Source of the DNA: Fodinicurvata fenggangensis DSM 21160 | GTDB taxonomy: Bacteria > Pseudomonadota > Alphaproteobacteria > Kiloniellales > DSM-21159 | Assembly: GCF_000686045.1 (NCBI RefSeq) | Contig: NZ_JMLV01000001.1 | Coordinates: forward strand, 496,001 to 560,000 | Reading direction: 5' to 3' | Length of the DNA stretch: 64,000 nt | Shown here: piece after piece, positions 27,229 to 36,606 of the stretch | Layout: every line of letters begins with the position of its first letter | Numbering within the stretch: the stretch's first letter is position 1 | The notes under the pieces: generated by a model | Database searches by the model: none | Told to the model about the DNA's origin: nothing | What the model saw: the letters and a program-made list of their open reading frames with translations, nothing else | Translations under genes and position numbers: made by a program

Positions 27229-27258
27229 TGTTTACTCCTCTGCTCTCGGCGGCGTCAA
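27229..27258 (-). promoter_or_regulatory. Promoter of tRNA-His
   Basis: On the minus strand TTGACG (27253-27258), an 18-bp spacer and TAAACA (27229-27234). The predicted start lies about 30 bp before the mature tRNA end. Confidence 0.55.
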
Positions 27259-27329
27259 GCACAACGACTTTAACTGATGGCTCGCCTCTGCCTAGAATGC
27301 ACCAAGACCAGAATCAGGGAGACTTAAAG

Positions 27330-28523
27330 GTGCAAACTGTTGATTCACTGAATCGCCTTGGAACCGAAACCGCCTTTGAAGTGCTTGCACGCGCCAACGC
27401 ACTTGCTGCCCAGGGGCATTCCATGATCAACCTCGGGATTGGGCAGCCCGACTTCCCCACCCCGCCGCATATTGTCGAGGCCGGCATCAAGGCTTTGCGG
27501 GACGGCCATCACGGCTATACGCCAGCCAACGGCATACCGGAATTGCGCGAAGCCGTGGCCGCCGAGCTGGAGTCCCGAGCCGGTCGACCACTGGACCCCG
27601 ATCGTGTCCTGATCGTGCCTGGCGGCAAGGTGACCATGTTTTTTGCCATCACCGCATTCGGGGAACCGGGGGCCGAGATCATCTATCCCAATCCCAGTTT
27701 CCCCATTTACGAATCGCTCATAAACTATACTGGGGCCAAGCCGGTTCCCCTGATGCTGAAGGAAGAGGATGGTTTTGGCTTCAAGGCTGAAGACATCCTG
27801 TCCCTGATCACGGAGCAAACACGCCTGATTGTGCTGAATAGTCCGGCCAATCCCACAGGCGGTGTCGTTGCTCCAGAGGAAATCGAACGCCTGGCGGAAG
27901 GCCTCGAACAGCATCCGCAGGTGGCTGTTCTCTGTGACGAAATCTACAGCCGCATCCTCTACGGTGATCACAAACACGCCAGTCTTCTGGCCTATCCTTC
28001 GCTTTCGGAACGCATCATCCTGCTCGACGGCTGGAGCAAGACCTATGCGATGACGGGATGGCGACTGGGGTATTCCTATTGGCCAGAGTCGCTTGTCGCC
28101 AAGATGACCCGCCTGGCCGTAAACTCCTATTCCTGCGTGAATGCGGCAGCCCAGCATGCGGGACTGGCCGCCTTGACAGGGCCTCAGGACGAGGTGGAAA
28201 GGATGCGCCAGGCCTTCGATCAAAGGCGTAAGGCCATAGTCAGCGGCCTCAATCGAATTGAAGGCATCAGTTGCGTCGAGCCGGGGGGGGCGTTCTACGC
28301 CTTTCCCAATATATCCGCTACCGGATACACGGCGAAGCAGCTTGAGGAAGGGCTGCTTGAACAAGCAGGTGTTGCCGCAATTGCCGGCACGTCCTTTGGC
28401 GCAAATGGAGAGGGTTTCCTGAGGCTGTCTTATGCCAACAGCCTTGAGAATATCGAACGCGCCCTGGAACGTATCGAAAACTATCTTGCAGAGCCTCGTA
28501 CCTCCCGTTCCGCATCCGCGTGA
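27330..28523 (+). CDS. Class I/II PLP-dependent aminotransferase
   Basis: This is a fold type I aminotransferase of the aspartate/aromatic group, about 397 residues. Motifs: INLGIGQPDFPTPPHIVEA, NSPANPTGGVV, LCDEIYSRILYG with the PLP-pyridine Asp, and the Schiff-base lysine in DGWSKTYAMTGWRLGY; the substrate-carboxylate Arg lies in GFLRLSYANS. Substrate is not determined; aspartate, aromatic or branched amino acids are all possible. I choose the GTG at 27330 because AGGGAG lies eight bases before it and the family core starts at once. In-frame ATGs at 27222 and 27297 exist, but the first overlaps the tRNA-His promoter and neither has a ribosome-binding site. The gene stands alone. Confidence 0.85.
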   Translation: MQTVDSLNRLGTETAFEVLARANALAAQGHSMINLGIGQPDFPTPPHIVEAGIKALRDGHHGYTPANGIPELREAVAAELESRAGRPLDPDRVLIVPGGKVTMFFAITAFGEPGAEIIYPNPSFPIYESLINYTGAKPVPLMLKEEDGFGFKAEDILSLITEQTRLIVLNSPANPTGGVVAPEEIERLAEGLEQHPQVAVLCDEIYSRILYGDHKHASLLAYPSLSERIILLDGWSKTYAMTGWRLGYSYWPESLVAKMTRLAVNSYSCVNAAAQHAGLAALTGPQDEVERMRQAFDQRRKAIVSGLNRIEGISCVEPGGAFYAFPNISATGYTAKQLEEGLLEQAGVAAIAGTSFGANGEGFLRLSYANSLENIERALERIENYLAEPRTSRSASA

Positions 28524-28660
28524 TGGCACGGCCAGTCAGAGAAAAGAGCTTTGCGTGCTGATCAAAATTTGGGCACCCTGCCTTGTTTGCAGGCATATGG
28601 TTTCACTCCCATGAGGCAACACGCGCCATGGAAAGCTGAATTCCTGCGCCTTCCGAAGTT

Positions 28661-28676
28661 TGGCATGCGTCCTGCT
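28661..28676 (+). promoter_or_regulatory. Sigma-54 (-24/-12) promoter of glnB-glnA
   Basis: TGGCAT-N5-CTGCT matches the RpoN consensus TGGCAC-N5-TTGCW, with exactly 10 bp between the invariant GG and GC. It lies 64 bp before the glnB start, giving a leader of about 50 nt. NtrC-activated glnB-glnA promoters are known in related bacteria; I did not find a convincing NtrC site by eye. Confidence 0.75.
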
Positions 28677-28712
28677 TAGTACCTGGCAGCGGTGGCCGTG
28701 CGTTACCCTTAA

Positions 28713-29078
<366 letters not shown>

Positions 29079-29156
29079 CGGCCTCCCCCCTGCTCAAAGG
29101 CACACCTGAACCAGAAAAACAGTAAGAAACGCTTAGAAAGAAAGGACGCAGACATC

Positions 29157-30566
29157 ATGTCCGATGCAAATACCGTTCTCCAGATGATCAAGGACAACGA
29201 CGTGGTCTACGTCGATTTCCGTTTCACCGACCCGCGCGGCAAGTGGCAACACCTGGCCCATCATGTGGATACGGTTGATGAGGAGCTCCTGGCGGAAGGC
29301 ATCATGTTCGACGGCTCGTCTATCGCGGGCTGGAAAGAAATCAACGAATCCGATATGGCGCTGAAGCCGGACCTCTCCAGCGCTGTCATGGATCCCTTTG
29401 CAGCACAGCCACAACTCATTCTGTTCTGTGACATCCTGGATCCCGTGACAGGCCAGCCCTATAACCGAGACCCGCGCACCACGGCCAAGAAGGCGCTTGC
29501 CTACATGGGTTCGAGCGGCATCGGCGATACGGCAGTGATCGGTCCGGAAGCCGAGTTCTTCGTCTTCGACGATGTGCGTTATGCCGTCGACATGCATCAC
29601 TCCTTCTTCCGCTTCAGCAGCGAAGAAGGCCCCTACATGTCCGGCGCGGAGATGGAGGAAGGCAACCTGGCCCACCGCCCCGGTATCAAGGGTGGCTACT
29701 TTCCAGTTCCTCCCGTTGATTCCGGCACGGACCTGCGCGCCGAAATGGTCAGCGTCATGAAGGAAATGGGCGTCCAGGTGGAAAAGCACCATCACGAGGT
29801 CGCACCTTCCCAGCACGAATTGGGCATCAAGTTCGACACCCTGGTCAAATGCGCCGACAACATGCAGATCTATAAGTATGTTGTTCACAACGTCGCACAC
29901 TCCTTCGGGCGTACCGCAACCTTCATGCCCAAGCCGGTCTATGGGGATAACGGTTCCGGCATGCACTGCCATCTTTCCATCTGGAAGGACAACAAGCCGC
30001 TTTTTGCCGGGGATGGATACTCGGGCCTCTCGGAAACGGCGCTGTTCTTCATTGGCGGAATCATCAAGCATGCCCGGGCCGTGAACGCCTTCACGAACCC
30101 CAGCACCAACAGCTACAAGCGTCTTGTGCCAGGTTTCGAGGCTCCGGTCCTCTTGGCCTATTCTTCGCGCAATCGTTCGGCTTCCTGCCGCATTCCCTTC
30201 GGGGCGGGCCCGAAAGCCAAGCGGGTCGAGGTACGTTTCCCCGATCCCACGGCGAACCCTTACCTGGCCTTCACGGCCCTGTTGATGGCAGGCCTGGATG
30301 GCATCCGGAACAAGATTCATCCAGGCGATGCCATGGACAAGAATCTCTATGATCTGCCGGCGGAAGAACTGGAAGACATCCCCACTGTCTGTGGCTCTCT
30401 GCGCCAGGCACTAGAGGCCCTGGAAGCCGATCAGGACTTCCTGCTGGCAGGCGATGTTTTCGACAAGGATCAGCTGCGCGGTTACCTCGACCTGAAGTGG
30501 GAAGAGGTCTATGCCTTCGAGCAGGCCCCGCATCCGATCGAATACAAGATGTACTACAGCTCCTGA
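29157..30566 (+). CDS. glnA: Glutamine synthetase, type I
   Basis: GlnA makes glutamine from glutamate, ammonia and ATP as a cytoplasmic dodecamer. The 469 residues match GSI-beta: [10 protein letters not shown] at 51-60, metal ligands in [10 protein letters not shown] (129-138), the ATP-binding [14 protein letters not shown] region near 259-272, and NRSASCRIP near 339-347. The adenylylation site Tyr398 in KNLYDLP is conserved, which fits with glnE being present in this window. The ATG at 29157 follows GAAAGGACG. A terminator hairpin follows the gene. Confidence 0.98.
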   Translation: MSDANTVLQMIKDNDVVYVDFRFTDPRGKWQHLAHHVDTVDEELLAEGIMFDGSSIAGWKEINESDMALKPDLSSAVMDPFAAQPQLILFCDILDPVTGQPYNRDPRTTAKKALAYMGSSGIGDTAVIGPEAEFFVFDDVRYAVDMHHSFFRFSSEEGPYMSGAEMEEGNLAHRPGIKGGYFPVPPVDSGTDLRAEMVSVMKEMGVQVEKHHHEVAPSQHELGIKFDTLVKCADNMQIYKYVVHNVAHSFGRTATFMPKPVYGDNGSGMHCHLSIWKDNKPLFAGDGYSGLSETALFFIGGIIKHARAVNAFTNPSTNSYKRLVPGFEAPVLLAYSSRNRSASCRIPFGAGPKAKRVEVRFPDPTANPYLAFTALLMAGLDGIRNKIHPGDAMDKNLYDLPAEELEDIPTVCGSLRQALEALEADQDFLLAGDVFDKDQLRGYLDLKWEEVYAFEQAPHPIEYKMYYSS

Positions 30567-30591
30567 TTTCCCTTCGGGAGCAACAATGAAA

Positions 30592-30626
30592 AGCGGGCCG
30601 CTCGAGTAGCGGCCCGCTTTCTATTT
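30592..30626 (+). terminator. Intrinsic terminator of glnA
   Basis: A 10-bp perfect GC-rich stem (GCGGGCCGCT with AGCGGCCCGC, loop CGAGT) followed by TTTCTATTT, 25 bp after the glnA stop. Confidence 0.85.
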
Positions 30627-30671
30627 GGGGCTGTCCCAGACCCTTAAAGCCTGCCGCGATTAATCGATTTC

Positions 30672-30752
30672 TTATTCAGCGGCACTGAAGAAGTTGGTGC
30701 ACTCCTGCTCGGTGAAAAGGTCACAGGCGATCACATCGCCGGAGGAAGGCAT
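30672..30752 (-). CDS. Possible 26-residue small ORF in the glnA / cytochrome gap
   Basis: A frame MPSSGDVIACDLF...SAAE of 26 acidic residues with two cysteines ends in TAA. It lies in the 242-bp gap between glnA and the cytochrome gene. There is no Shine-Dalgarno site, and a GGCATGC-CT-GCATGCC inverted repeat (30748-30763) covers the start codon. Coding status is doubtful; the rest of the gap shows only the glnA terminator. Confidence 0.15.
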   Translation of the reverse strand: MPSSGDVIACDLFTEQECTNFFSAAE

Positions 30753-30763
30753 GCCTGCATGCC
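30748..30763. repeat. 16-bp inverted repeat, operator-like
   Basis: GGCATGC and GCATGCC separated by CT, in the gap downstream of the cytochrome gene. No known regulator is indicated. Confidence 0.3.
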
Positions 30764-30808
30764 GTACATTGACTTTCTGATGGCCACTTCCCAGAGCCGT
30801 ATCAACAA

Positions 30809-32110
30809 TCAGTCGTGCGCTTCCCGACGCAGATTTTCGACATCGGAGGGGGAAACATCCGATCCCTGTCCGCCCCAGCGGGCGCGCATCCAGGTGGCCA
30901 GATCGGCAAGCTCTTGATCATCGAGCTTATCGGCAAAATCCGGCATCGGCTGCATGCGTTCCACGCCCGGAAAATCAAGCTCGGGGATGCCATGCAGCAC
31001 CGTCTGGAGGAAGTTTCTGGGATCCTCCAGGCGCAGGGTGATGTTGGTGGTCATGGGCACGGCGACATGTGGTATTCCTTCGCCGGAGGCACCATGGCAC
31101 CCCGAGCAGAGATTGAGGTAGGTTCCTCGCGCCGAGGCTGCAATTTCCGCCGAAACCTCGACAGGCTCCGGCTGCGGAGGCGGCTCCTCCGCCGCCGCGA
31201 TATCATCAACATCGAAAAGATAGGCAGCCATAGCATCGAGATCTTCTTGGCGCATGTACTGCGTAGAGAAATGAACAACCTCGAACATATCGCCGGTCAT
31301 CCCGCCCTGGGCCGAGACGCCCCTCTGCATGAAATGGGCGAGCGACGGTGCATCGAACCCCATGCGCAACAAACCCTCGCGGGTGACATCCGGGGCTTCC
31401 ATGCCCTCGAGCACCGCCCCTTGCAGATAGGCGCTCTCCTTCATGCCCATCATGACGTTGCGCGGCGTGTGGCATTCACCGCAATGGCCGAGCGCATCCA
31501 CAACATAGTGGCCGCGATTCCATTGCTCGGACCTGTCATCGCGGGCCTGGAAAGTGTCGCCTGGAAGATTGAGCAGATTCCAGAACCGCAACAGCCGGCG
31601 CATGTTGAACGGAAAGGTAAGCTCATTGGTCTTGTCGGCAACTGGCATCGGCTCACGCGACATGAGATAGGCATAGACAGCGTCGACGTCCTCCGGTGTC
31701 ATCTTGCGATAGGAAACATAGGGCATGGCCGGATAGAGCGGAGCACCATGCTTGCCGACGCCGTCCCGCATGGCGCGATGAAACTCGGCACGCGTCCATT
31801 CGCCGATGCCATGCTCCTTATCCGGCGAAATGTTGGTCGCGTATATGATGCCGAAGGGTGTCTCGATAGGCAAACCGCCTGCCCAGGGTGCACCGCCCGG
31901 CGCTGTATGGCAGGCATAGCAATCGGCCGCCGTGGCGACATATGCACCACGCTCGGCCAACGCCTTTCTCTCGTCCGGCAATAGCGGTTCCTCGACCTCG
32001 CTGCCAACGACACTGGACTGAAAAGCACCGAAGAACACAGCCACGGCCGCGGCAAACATGAAGATGAGCACGACACCGGCCGTGTAGAAGACAACGAACC
32101 GCTTTTTCAT
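30809..32110 (-). CDS. Tri-haem cytochrome c subunit of a periplasmic molybdenum hydroxylase
   Basis: The protein (433 residues) begins with an N-terminal membrane anchor (residues about 5-28), then carries three CxxCH haem sites: CYACH at 64-68, CGECH at 210-214 and CSGCH at 335-339. Three haems and this length match the membrane cytochrome subunits of acetic-acid-bacterial aldehyde and alcohol dehydrogenases and of IorAB-type enzymes, which pass electrons to ubiquinone. It is the last gene of a three-gene operon (molybdopterin subunit, 2Fe-2S subunit, cytochrome), 13 bp after the iron-sulfur gene. Electron flow is therefore expected from Moco to 2Fe-2S clusters to the haems. Confidence 0.9.
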   Translation of the reverse strand: MKKRFVVFYTAGVVLIFMFAAAVAVFFGAFQSSVVGSEVEEPLLPDERKALAERGAYVATAADCYACHTAPGGAPWAGGLPIETPFGIIYATNISPDKEHGIGEWTRAEFHRAMRDGVGKHGAPLYPAMPYVSYRKMTPEDVDAVYAYLMSREPMPVADKTNELTFPFNMRRLLRFWNLLNLPGDTFQARDDRSEQWNRGHYVVDALGHCGECHTPRNVMMGMKESAYLQGAVLEGMEAPDVTREGLLRMGFDAPSLAHFMQRGVSAQGGMTGDMFEVVHFSTQYMRQEDLDAMAAYLFDVDDIAAAEEPPPQPEPVEVSAEIAASARGTYLNLCSGCHGASGEGIPHVAVPMTTNITLRLEDPRNFLQTVLHGIPELDFPGVERMQPMPDFADKLDDQELADLATWMRARWGGQGSDVSPSDVENLRREAHD

Positions 32111-32123
32111 TTCACTTCCCTTG

Positions 32124-32669
32124 TCAGCTCGTCACCAGGCCGGGCGTCTTGAGCGCAACGTCGCGAACCGCTTCGAGATAGCGGATATAGCCGGTGCAGC
32201 GGCATATGTGCTTGTCGAGCGCTTCGGTGATGACCTCCTCGAGATCTTCCCGTGAAACCGGCTCGCGCTGCAGCCGATCAAGCAGCACCGTGGCTCCGAT
32301 AACAAAGCCGGGTGTGCAATAGCCGCACTGAAAGGAGAAATGTTCGATGAAGGCCTGCTGGACAGGCGAAAGGTCAGTGACGGCTCCGTCGGTGTCGCGC
32401 TCCGCAATGCCTTCGATGGTACGGACCCTGCGGCCTTCGAACCAGTGCGCACCCACGATGCAGGTACGCATTTCCGCCAGCGTGCCATCCTCTTCCTCGA
32501 CGACGACGGTGCAAGCGTGACAAATGCCCTGGCCACAGCCCATCCGCGCACCGGTGAGGTTGAGATACTCGTGCAGGAAGTCCTGCATCATCAGGCCCTC
32601 GGGCACGGCGACCGGCCCGACCTGACGGTCGTTCACGGTTAGCGACATAGGCTTCGTGGCGCGGGTCAT
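32124..32669 (-). CDS. 2Fe-2S subunit of xanthine dehydrogenase-family enzyme (IorA/CoxS type)
   Basis: This is the small electron-transfer subunit of a molybdenum hydroxylase, 181 residues. The plant-ferredoxin domain has Cys45, Cys50, Cys53 and Cys70 (CGQGICHAC plus TC), and the second, all-helical domain has Cys115, Cys118, Cys156 and Cys158 (CGYC and CRC). All eight ligands for two 2Fe-2S clusters are present. It has no signal peptide of its own, so it should be carried out of the cell bound to the Tat-targeted large subunit. Its ATG overlaps the stop of the large-subunit gene by 4 bp. Confidence 0.93.
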   Translation of the reverse strand: MTRATKPMSLTVNDRQVGPVAVPEGLMMQDFLHEYLNLTGARMGCGQGICHACTVVVEEEDGTLAEMRTCIVGAHWFEGRRVRTIEGIAERDTDGAVTDLSPVQQAFIEHFSFQCGYCTPGFVIGATVLLDRLQREPVSREDLEEVITEALDKHICRCTGYIRYLEAVRDVALKTPGLVTS

Positions 32670-35491
32670 GACAGCGCTTCCCGTATTTTCTCGGGTGTTA
32701 TGGGCAGCTCGTAAAAGCGTTTCCCGGTGGCATGCGCAATGGCGTTGGCGATCGCCGGGACAATTGCGATCATCACGACCTCGGCAATGCCCTTGGGGGG
32801 ATCGCTGTCCGACAAAGGCTCAAGCACCTCCGCGGTTTGGCTCCAGGCGGCAACATCCTTGGCACGCGGCAACTGGTAGCGATTCCAGTTCCAGGTGCCA
32901 TTGCCCGGCCCATCCTCATAGAGTGGCAGATATTCCATGAGGGCGTGGCCGATGCCCATGGCAAGCCCGCCCTGAAGCTGGCCGGAAACGAGGGCCGGCA
33001 CTATCTGGCGCCCGCATTCCATGATCGAATGATGGTTGAGCAGCGTCACCTCGCCACTGGCGGTGTCCACCGACACCTCCGCCAATGTGGCAACCGGCGC
33101 ATAATAGGTGACTCCGGCATTGTTGCGCTGGATTGGCGGATAGGAAACGTTGGCCCGCTCGACGAAGTGCCAGCCCCCCGCCGTCATTTGCTGCTTCAAG
33201 TCTTCGGATGCCTGGCGGCCGTACTTGACCGCCAGCGCGTCGATAGGACGGCGCATGGGACCATGGCCGGGAATGTCGAACTCGGCCTCAGCCCATTGCC
33301 AGCGGTTGAAGGTATGCACCGTTACGCCAGTAACGAGACCCATTCGGTGCGCCTCAGCGGCTACCTGCTCGAAGGTGAGCGAGGGCATGCCTCCCGCATT
33401 GACCATGCCACCGGCAAGGCGAAGTTCTTCCGGATGGACCGCGAAAGGCGCAAGAACTCCGCCGCCAATGCCGCGCGACCAGAGGGAGCGGGCCGCCGGC
33501 CAAAACGCGAAGTCACGCAGGGCGCGGGCCGCTTCGCGCACGGCATGCCCCATGTAGTAGACACTGTTGGTCGCGCTCATGGGTGAGGTAAAGCGCGGCG
33601 TCCAGCGCGGGTTTCGTTTGCGCCTGTCCTCCTCCTCCTGGCTCATCGTGTAGGGCTCGTCCGTGGTCTCAAGCGGCATCTGCGGCCATTCGGTCACGGC
33701 AAACTCCGTCTCGTCAGGAACACGGCCAAGAATCTCGCCCGCCATGACAGCCTGAGAGGTGGTGACGCCCGGCCCCATCTCATGGGCAACATGGCGCATG
33801 TACAACCGGCCCTCCGGATCGAATTCCAAGGACACCACTGCCGCTTCGGCACCGGTGCCATAATCCTTGTGGGTGTGGGCGTAACCAACGCCATAGCGGC
33901 GGCCGGGATGTTCTGCCTCAAAGGTGCGTTTTCTATCGTGGCGGTTCACCCAAAGGGGATGCGCGGCCGCGCGGTCGAGAATTTCTTCGTTGCGCATTGC
34001 CCCGCCAGGAATCGCCCCTTGCGTGTTCTTCATGCCCGATTTGAAGACATTGACGCGCCTCAGTTCAATCGCATCCATGTCGAGAAGTTCCGCCACCTCG
34101 TCGATCATCATCTCGGTGGCAGACATGGTCTGCAGAGTGCCATAGCCGCGTGTCGATCCGGCCTCCACCGCACGCGACGCAAACGCCTTGGCGGAAAAGT
34201 CGCTCTTGGGCAGGTAATAGATGGACTGCGCCGCCGTCGCGCCGACGAAGGAAACCGAAAAAGAGAAGTTGGCACGGCCGCCGCCGTCGGTTCTCGAATG
34301 GCCTGTCATGGCCCGGATCTTGCCAGTCTTGCGATCGACAAGCATTCGGTTCTCCATCCAGAAAGGATGGCGCTTCAACCCCGTCTGGAACTGTTCGAAC
34401 CTGTCATTGGCGAGCCGCACCGGCCGCCCTTCGCCGTAAAGACCGGCAACGACGCAGAAAAACGGAAAGATGTTGTGGTCCTTGGTGCCGTATCCGACAG
34501 TGTAACCTGTCTTCAAGTCAATGGAGTTCAAGGCGAAGCGGGACTCCGCGACCAGCTTGGCCGACACCTCAGCGACATGGTAGGGCGACTGCGTTGCCAT
34601 CATCAGATGCAGTACGCCATTCTTCTCGTCATACCAGACATTGCCATTATCGGCTTCCATGGCCGAGGCATCGATCGACTGCGAGAAATAGTTGCGCTCA
34701 AGAAGTAAGGTGCCCTCGCCCGCCTTCTCCATCTCGTTTTCGATCTCGGCCGCAGCCGCCATGCCGCGGGCAACCGCATCCTTGTCCCCGGCTGCCGGCC
34801 ATTCCACTTCGTCCCCCTGGAAGGAGCCATAAATGACGGCATCCTTGAGTGGTGAATAACGGTCCTCCTCCTCGGGCCTCTCACCCGCAATCCGCACATA
34901 GCGCGAGGCCCCATAGTTCGGAGGCGGGTTATAGGCCGTCTTCTCGCCGTAAACGACCGCACCTTCTTCAAAATGCAAGCGGCGCTTCGCTTCGTCGTAG
35001 AGTGCAAAATCATGGTAGATCAAAAGAGCAACCGGCTGGCCGAGCAGGCGTGGCGTCTCCCCCTTCGGCACCAGGAAAACATCGCCGAAGAAATCGGGAT
35101 TCGGAACGGCGATGCCGTCAGCGACCAGATCCTCGTGCAGCACCAGACGGTCCGGCTGTAGATCCTCGTCAAGGACGGAGAGGTCCACCCCCTCGAAGCG
35201 GCGATCCGCCTTTGTTGCATGGATCATGAAGGCGTGAGACTGCTCCGCTGGCCAGTCTACAAGATTCTGGGCGCGATAGTCGCGCGAGAAGGTCTTCGCG
35301 CCCGTCACCTTCGCAAGGGCATCGAGACGGTAACGTGGTTGCCCGGTGGAATCCAACCAGTCCGCGCCTGGCCGTGGCGGCGTTTCGAGAAGCCGAGCAG
35401 CGGCCGACAGAGGCAGGCTGGAAACCGTGATCGAGACTCCGGCGACTGCGCTTCCTTTGAGGAACCCTCTTCGACTTACCTTTGCGGCCAT
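32666..35491 (-). CDS. Tat-exported molybdopterin-binding subunit (IorB / aldehyde dehydrogenase type)
   Basis: This is the large catalytic subunit of an aldehyde oxidase/xanthine dehydrogenase superfamily enzyme, 941 residues. A textbook twin-arginine signal (SRRGFLKGSAVAGVSI) targets it to the periplasm. The following modules resemble IorB: an Ald_Xan_dh_C-like part early on and the Moco-binding part with VEAGSTRGYGTLQTM, YGVGYAHTHKDYGTG and HEMGPGVTTSQAVM, where a glycine-rich loop and the catalytic Glu-like region (MIAIVPAIANAIAHATG) follow. No separate FAD subunit is present, so electrons leave via the 2Fe-2S subunit and the cytochrome. Substrate is unknown; aldehydes and N-heterocycles are the known range. 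No xdhC/coxI-type maturation gene is in the window. ATG at 35491 is preferred over the TTG at 35497. Confidence 0.9.
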   Translation of the reverse strand: MAAKVSRRGFLKGSAVAGVSITVSSLPLSAAARLLETPPRPGADWLDSTGQPRYRLDALAKVTGAKTFSRDYRAQNLVDWPAEQSHAFMIHATKADRRFEGVDLSVLDEDLQPDRLVLHEDLVADGIAVPNPDFFGDVFLVPKGETPRLLGQPVALLIYHDFALYDEAKRRLHFEEGAVVYGEKTAYNPPPNYGASRYVRIAGERPEEEDRYSPLKDAVIYGSFQGDEVEWPAAGDKDAVARGMAAAAEIENEMEKAGEGTLLLERNYFSQSIDASAMEADNGNVWYDEKNGVLHLMMATQSPYHVAEVSAKLVAESRFALNSIDLKTGYTVGYGTKDHNIFPFFCVVAGLYGEGRPVRLANDRFEQFQTGLKRHPFWMENRMLVDRKTGKIRAMTGHSRTDGGGRANFSFSVSFVGATAAQSIYYLPKSDFSAKAFASRAVEAGSTRGYGTLQTMSATEMMIDEVAELLDMDAIELRRVNVFKSGMKNTQGAIPGGAMRNEEILDRAAAHPLWVNRHDRKRTFEAEHPGRRYGVGYAHTHKDYGTGAEAAVVSLEFDPEGRLYMRHVAHEMGPGVTTSQAVMAGEILGRVPDETEFAVTEWPQMPLETTDEPYTMSQEEEDRRKRNPRWTPRFTSPMSATNSVYYMGHAVREAARALRDFAFWPAARSLWSRGIGGGVLAPFAVHPEELRLAGGMVNAGGMPSLTFEQVAAEAHRMGLVTGVTVHTFNRWQWAEAEFDIPGHGPMRRPIDALAVKYGRQASEDLKQQMTAGGWHFVERANVSYPPIQRNNAGVTYYAPVATLAEVSVDTASGEVTLLNHHSIMECGRQIVPALVSGQLQGGLAMGIGHALMEYLPLYEDGPGNGTWNWNRYQLPRAKDVAAWSQTAEVLEPLSDSDPPKGIAEVVMIAIVPAIANAIAHATGKRFYELPITPEKIREALS

Positions 35492-35610
35492 CTTCAATAC
35501 TCAGCGAGCCCCCCGTACAGTATCTAAGACTTTCATGTATCAACGGCCGATTCAATTCAAACCCGCCCAATCAAATCCCGGGACGAAACAGCCAAGCCTT
35601 TCTTATATCC

Positions 35611-36486
35611 TCATGCCGCCGCCTCGTTGGGAATGGCATTGATGGCTTCTTCCAGGTCATAGAAGGAAGGCTGGATGCGGCTTGGCACGTTTCCGCGACC
35701 GATTTCCACGGAAACCTGCGCGGCATGGCCATGCAGGTGAGCCGTAATCGTATCCCTTATCACGGCATAGAACTGGGCTTCCTCGTCAATGATCTGCTTC
35801 AGGCGCGAGGCCATCGGACCAACGAAACCGTAGGCCAAGAAAACACCGAGGAAGGTTCCCACCAGTGCCGAACCGATCATTCCGCCCAACACGTCCACGG
35901 GCTTGTCGATGGAGGCCATCGTCTTGATCACCCCCAGCACGGCCGCCACGATACCCAGTGCCGGCAAACCATCCGCCATGGTCTGAAGCGCTTCGGCCGG
36001 CTTGAGTGCCTCCTGATGATGCTTGTCCAGCTGGCGCTCCATGAAATCCTCGACCTGGTGCGGATCGTCCAGGTTCATGGTGACCATGCGCAAGGTGTCG
36101 CAGATCAGGGCCACAACATGATGATCCCCGACGATTTTGGGGAATTGCTGGAAGATCTTGCTCTCTTCCGGATTCTCGATGTGTGGCTCCAGACCGACAA
36201 CGCCCTTGGTCTTCATGACCTTGGTCAAGGCATAGAGCAGGCAAAGCAGATCACGATAGTCATCCTGCTTCCAGCGCGGCCCCTTGAACACCCGCGATAC
36301 TCCGCCAAGCGTCTGCTTGACGATGCTGCCGGCATTGGCAATCAGCAATGCGCCGACGGCGGCACCGCCAATAATCATCAACTCGAGCGGCAGGGCCTTG
36401 AGGACAATCTCCATATTGCCCCCCGCCAGAAGATAGCCACCAAATACCATAAACACGACCATGACGAGGCCACCAGCCGACAGCAT
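35611..36486 (-). CDS. motA: Flagellar motor stator protein MotA
   Basis: MotA is the four-helix stator subunit that, with MotB, turns proton flow into flagellar rotation. The 291 residues fit MotA. Hydrophobic segments lie near 5-25, 32-52, 170-190 and 200-225; the large cytoplasmic loop between the second and third contains the charged stretch that meets FliG (LYALTKVMKTKG, PEESKIFQQFP). The motif MADGLPALGIVAAVLGVIKTM carries the conserved proline of helix three. The usual partner motB is not next to it; the upstream neighbour is a thioesterase and the downstream one the molybdenum hydroxylase. No other flagellar gene is in view. Confidence 0.93.
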   Translation of the reverse strand: MLSAGGLVMVVFMVFGGYLLAGGNMEIVLKALPLELMIIGGAAVGALLIANAGSIVKQTLGGVSRVFKGPRWKQDDYRDLLCLLYALTKVMKTKGVVGLEPHIENPEESKIFQQFPKIVGDHHVVALICDTLRMVTMNLDDPHQVEDFMERQLDKHHQEALKPAEALQTMADGLPALGIVAAVLGVIKTMASIDKPVDVLGGMIGSALVGTFLGVFLAYGFVGPMASRLKQIIDEEAQFYAVIRDTITAHLHGHAAQVSVEIGRGNVPSRIQPSFYDLEEAINAIPNEAAA

Positions 36487-36606
36487 ACCTAATCTCCCGT
36501 AATCCAGGCTGTCTTTCGGGATACCAATCGGAAAAGCATCCCGGTTTCAGGGACTATGCGCGGCTAAGCTTAATTTTCCGCTAATGCAGGCTCGGGGGTC
36601 GTGATT

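Noticed and set aside
27222-27329. Upstream start of the aminotransferase at 27222 or 27297
   Set aside because: The first overlaps the tRNA-His promoter, and neither has a Shine-Dalgarno; the GTG at 27330 has AGGGAG at the right distance.
29133-30320. Open 395-codon frame opposite glnA
   Set aside because: Mirror frame of glnA; no domain.
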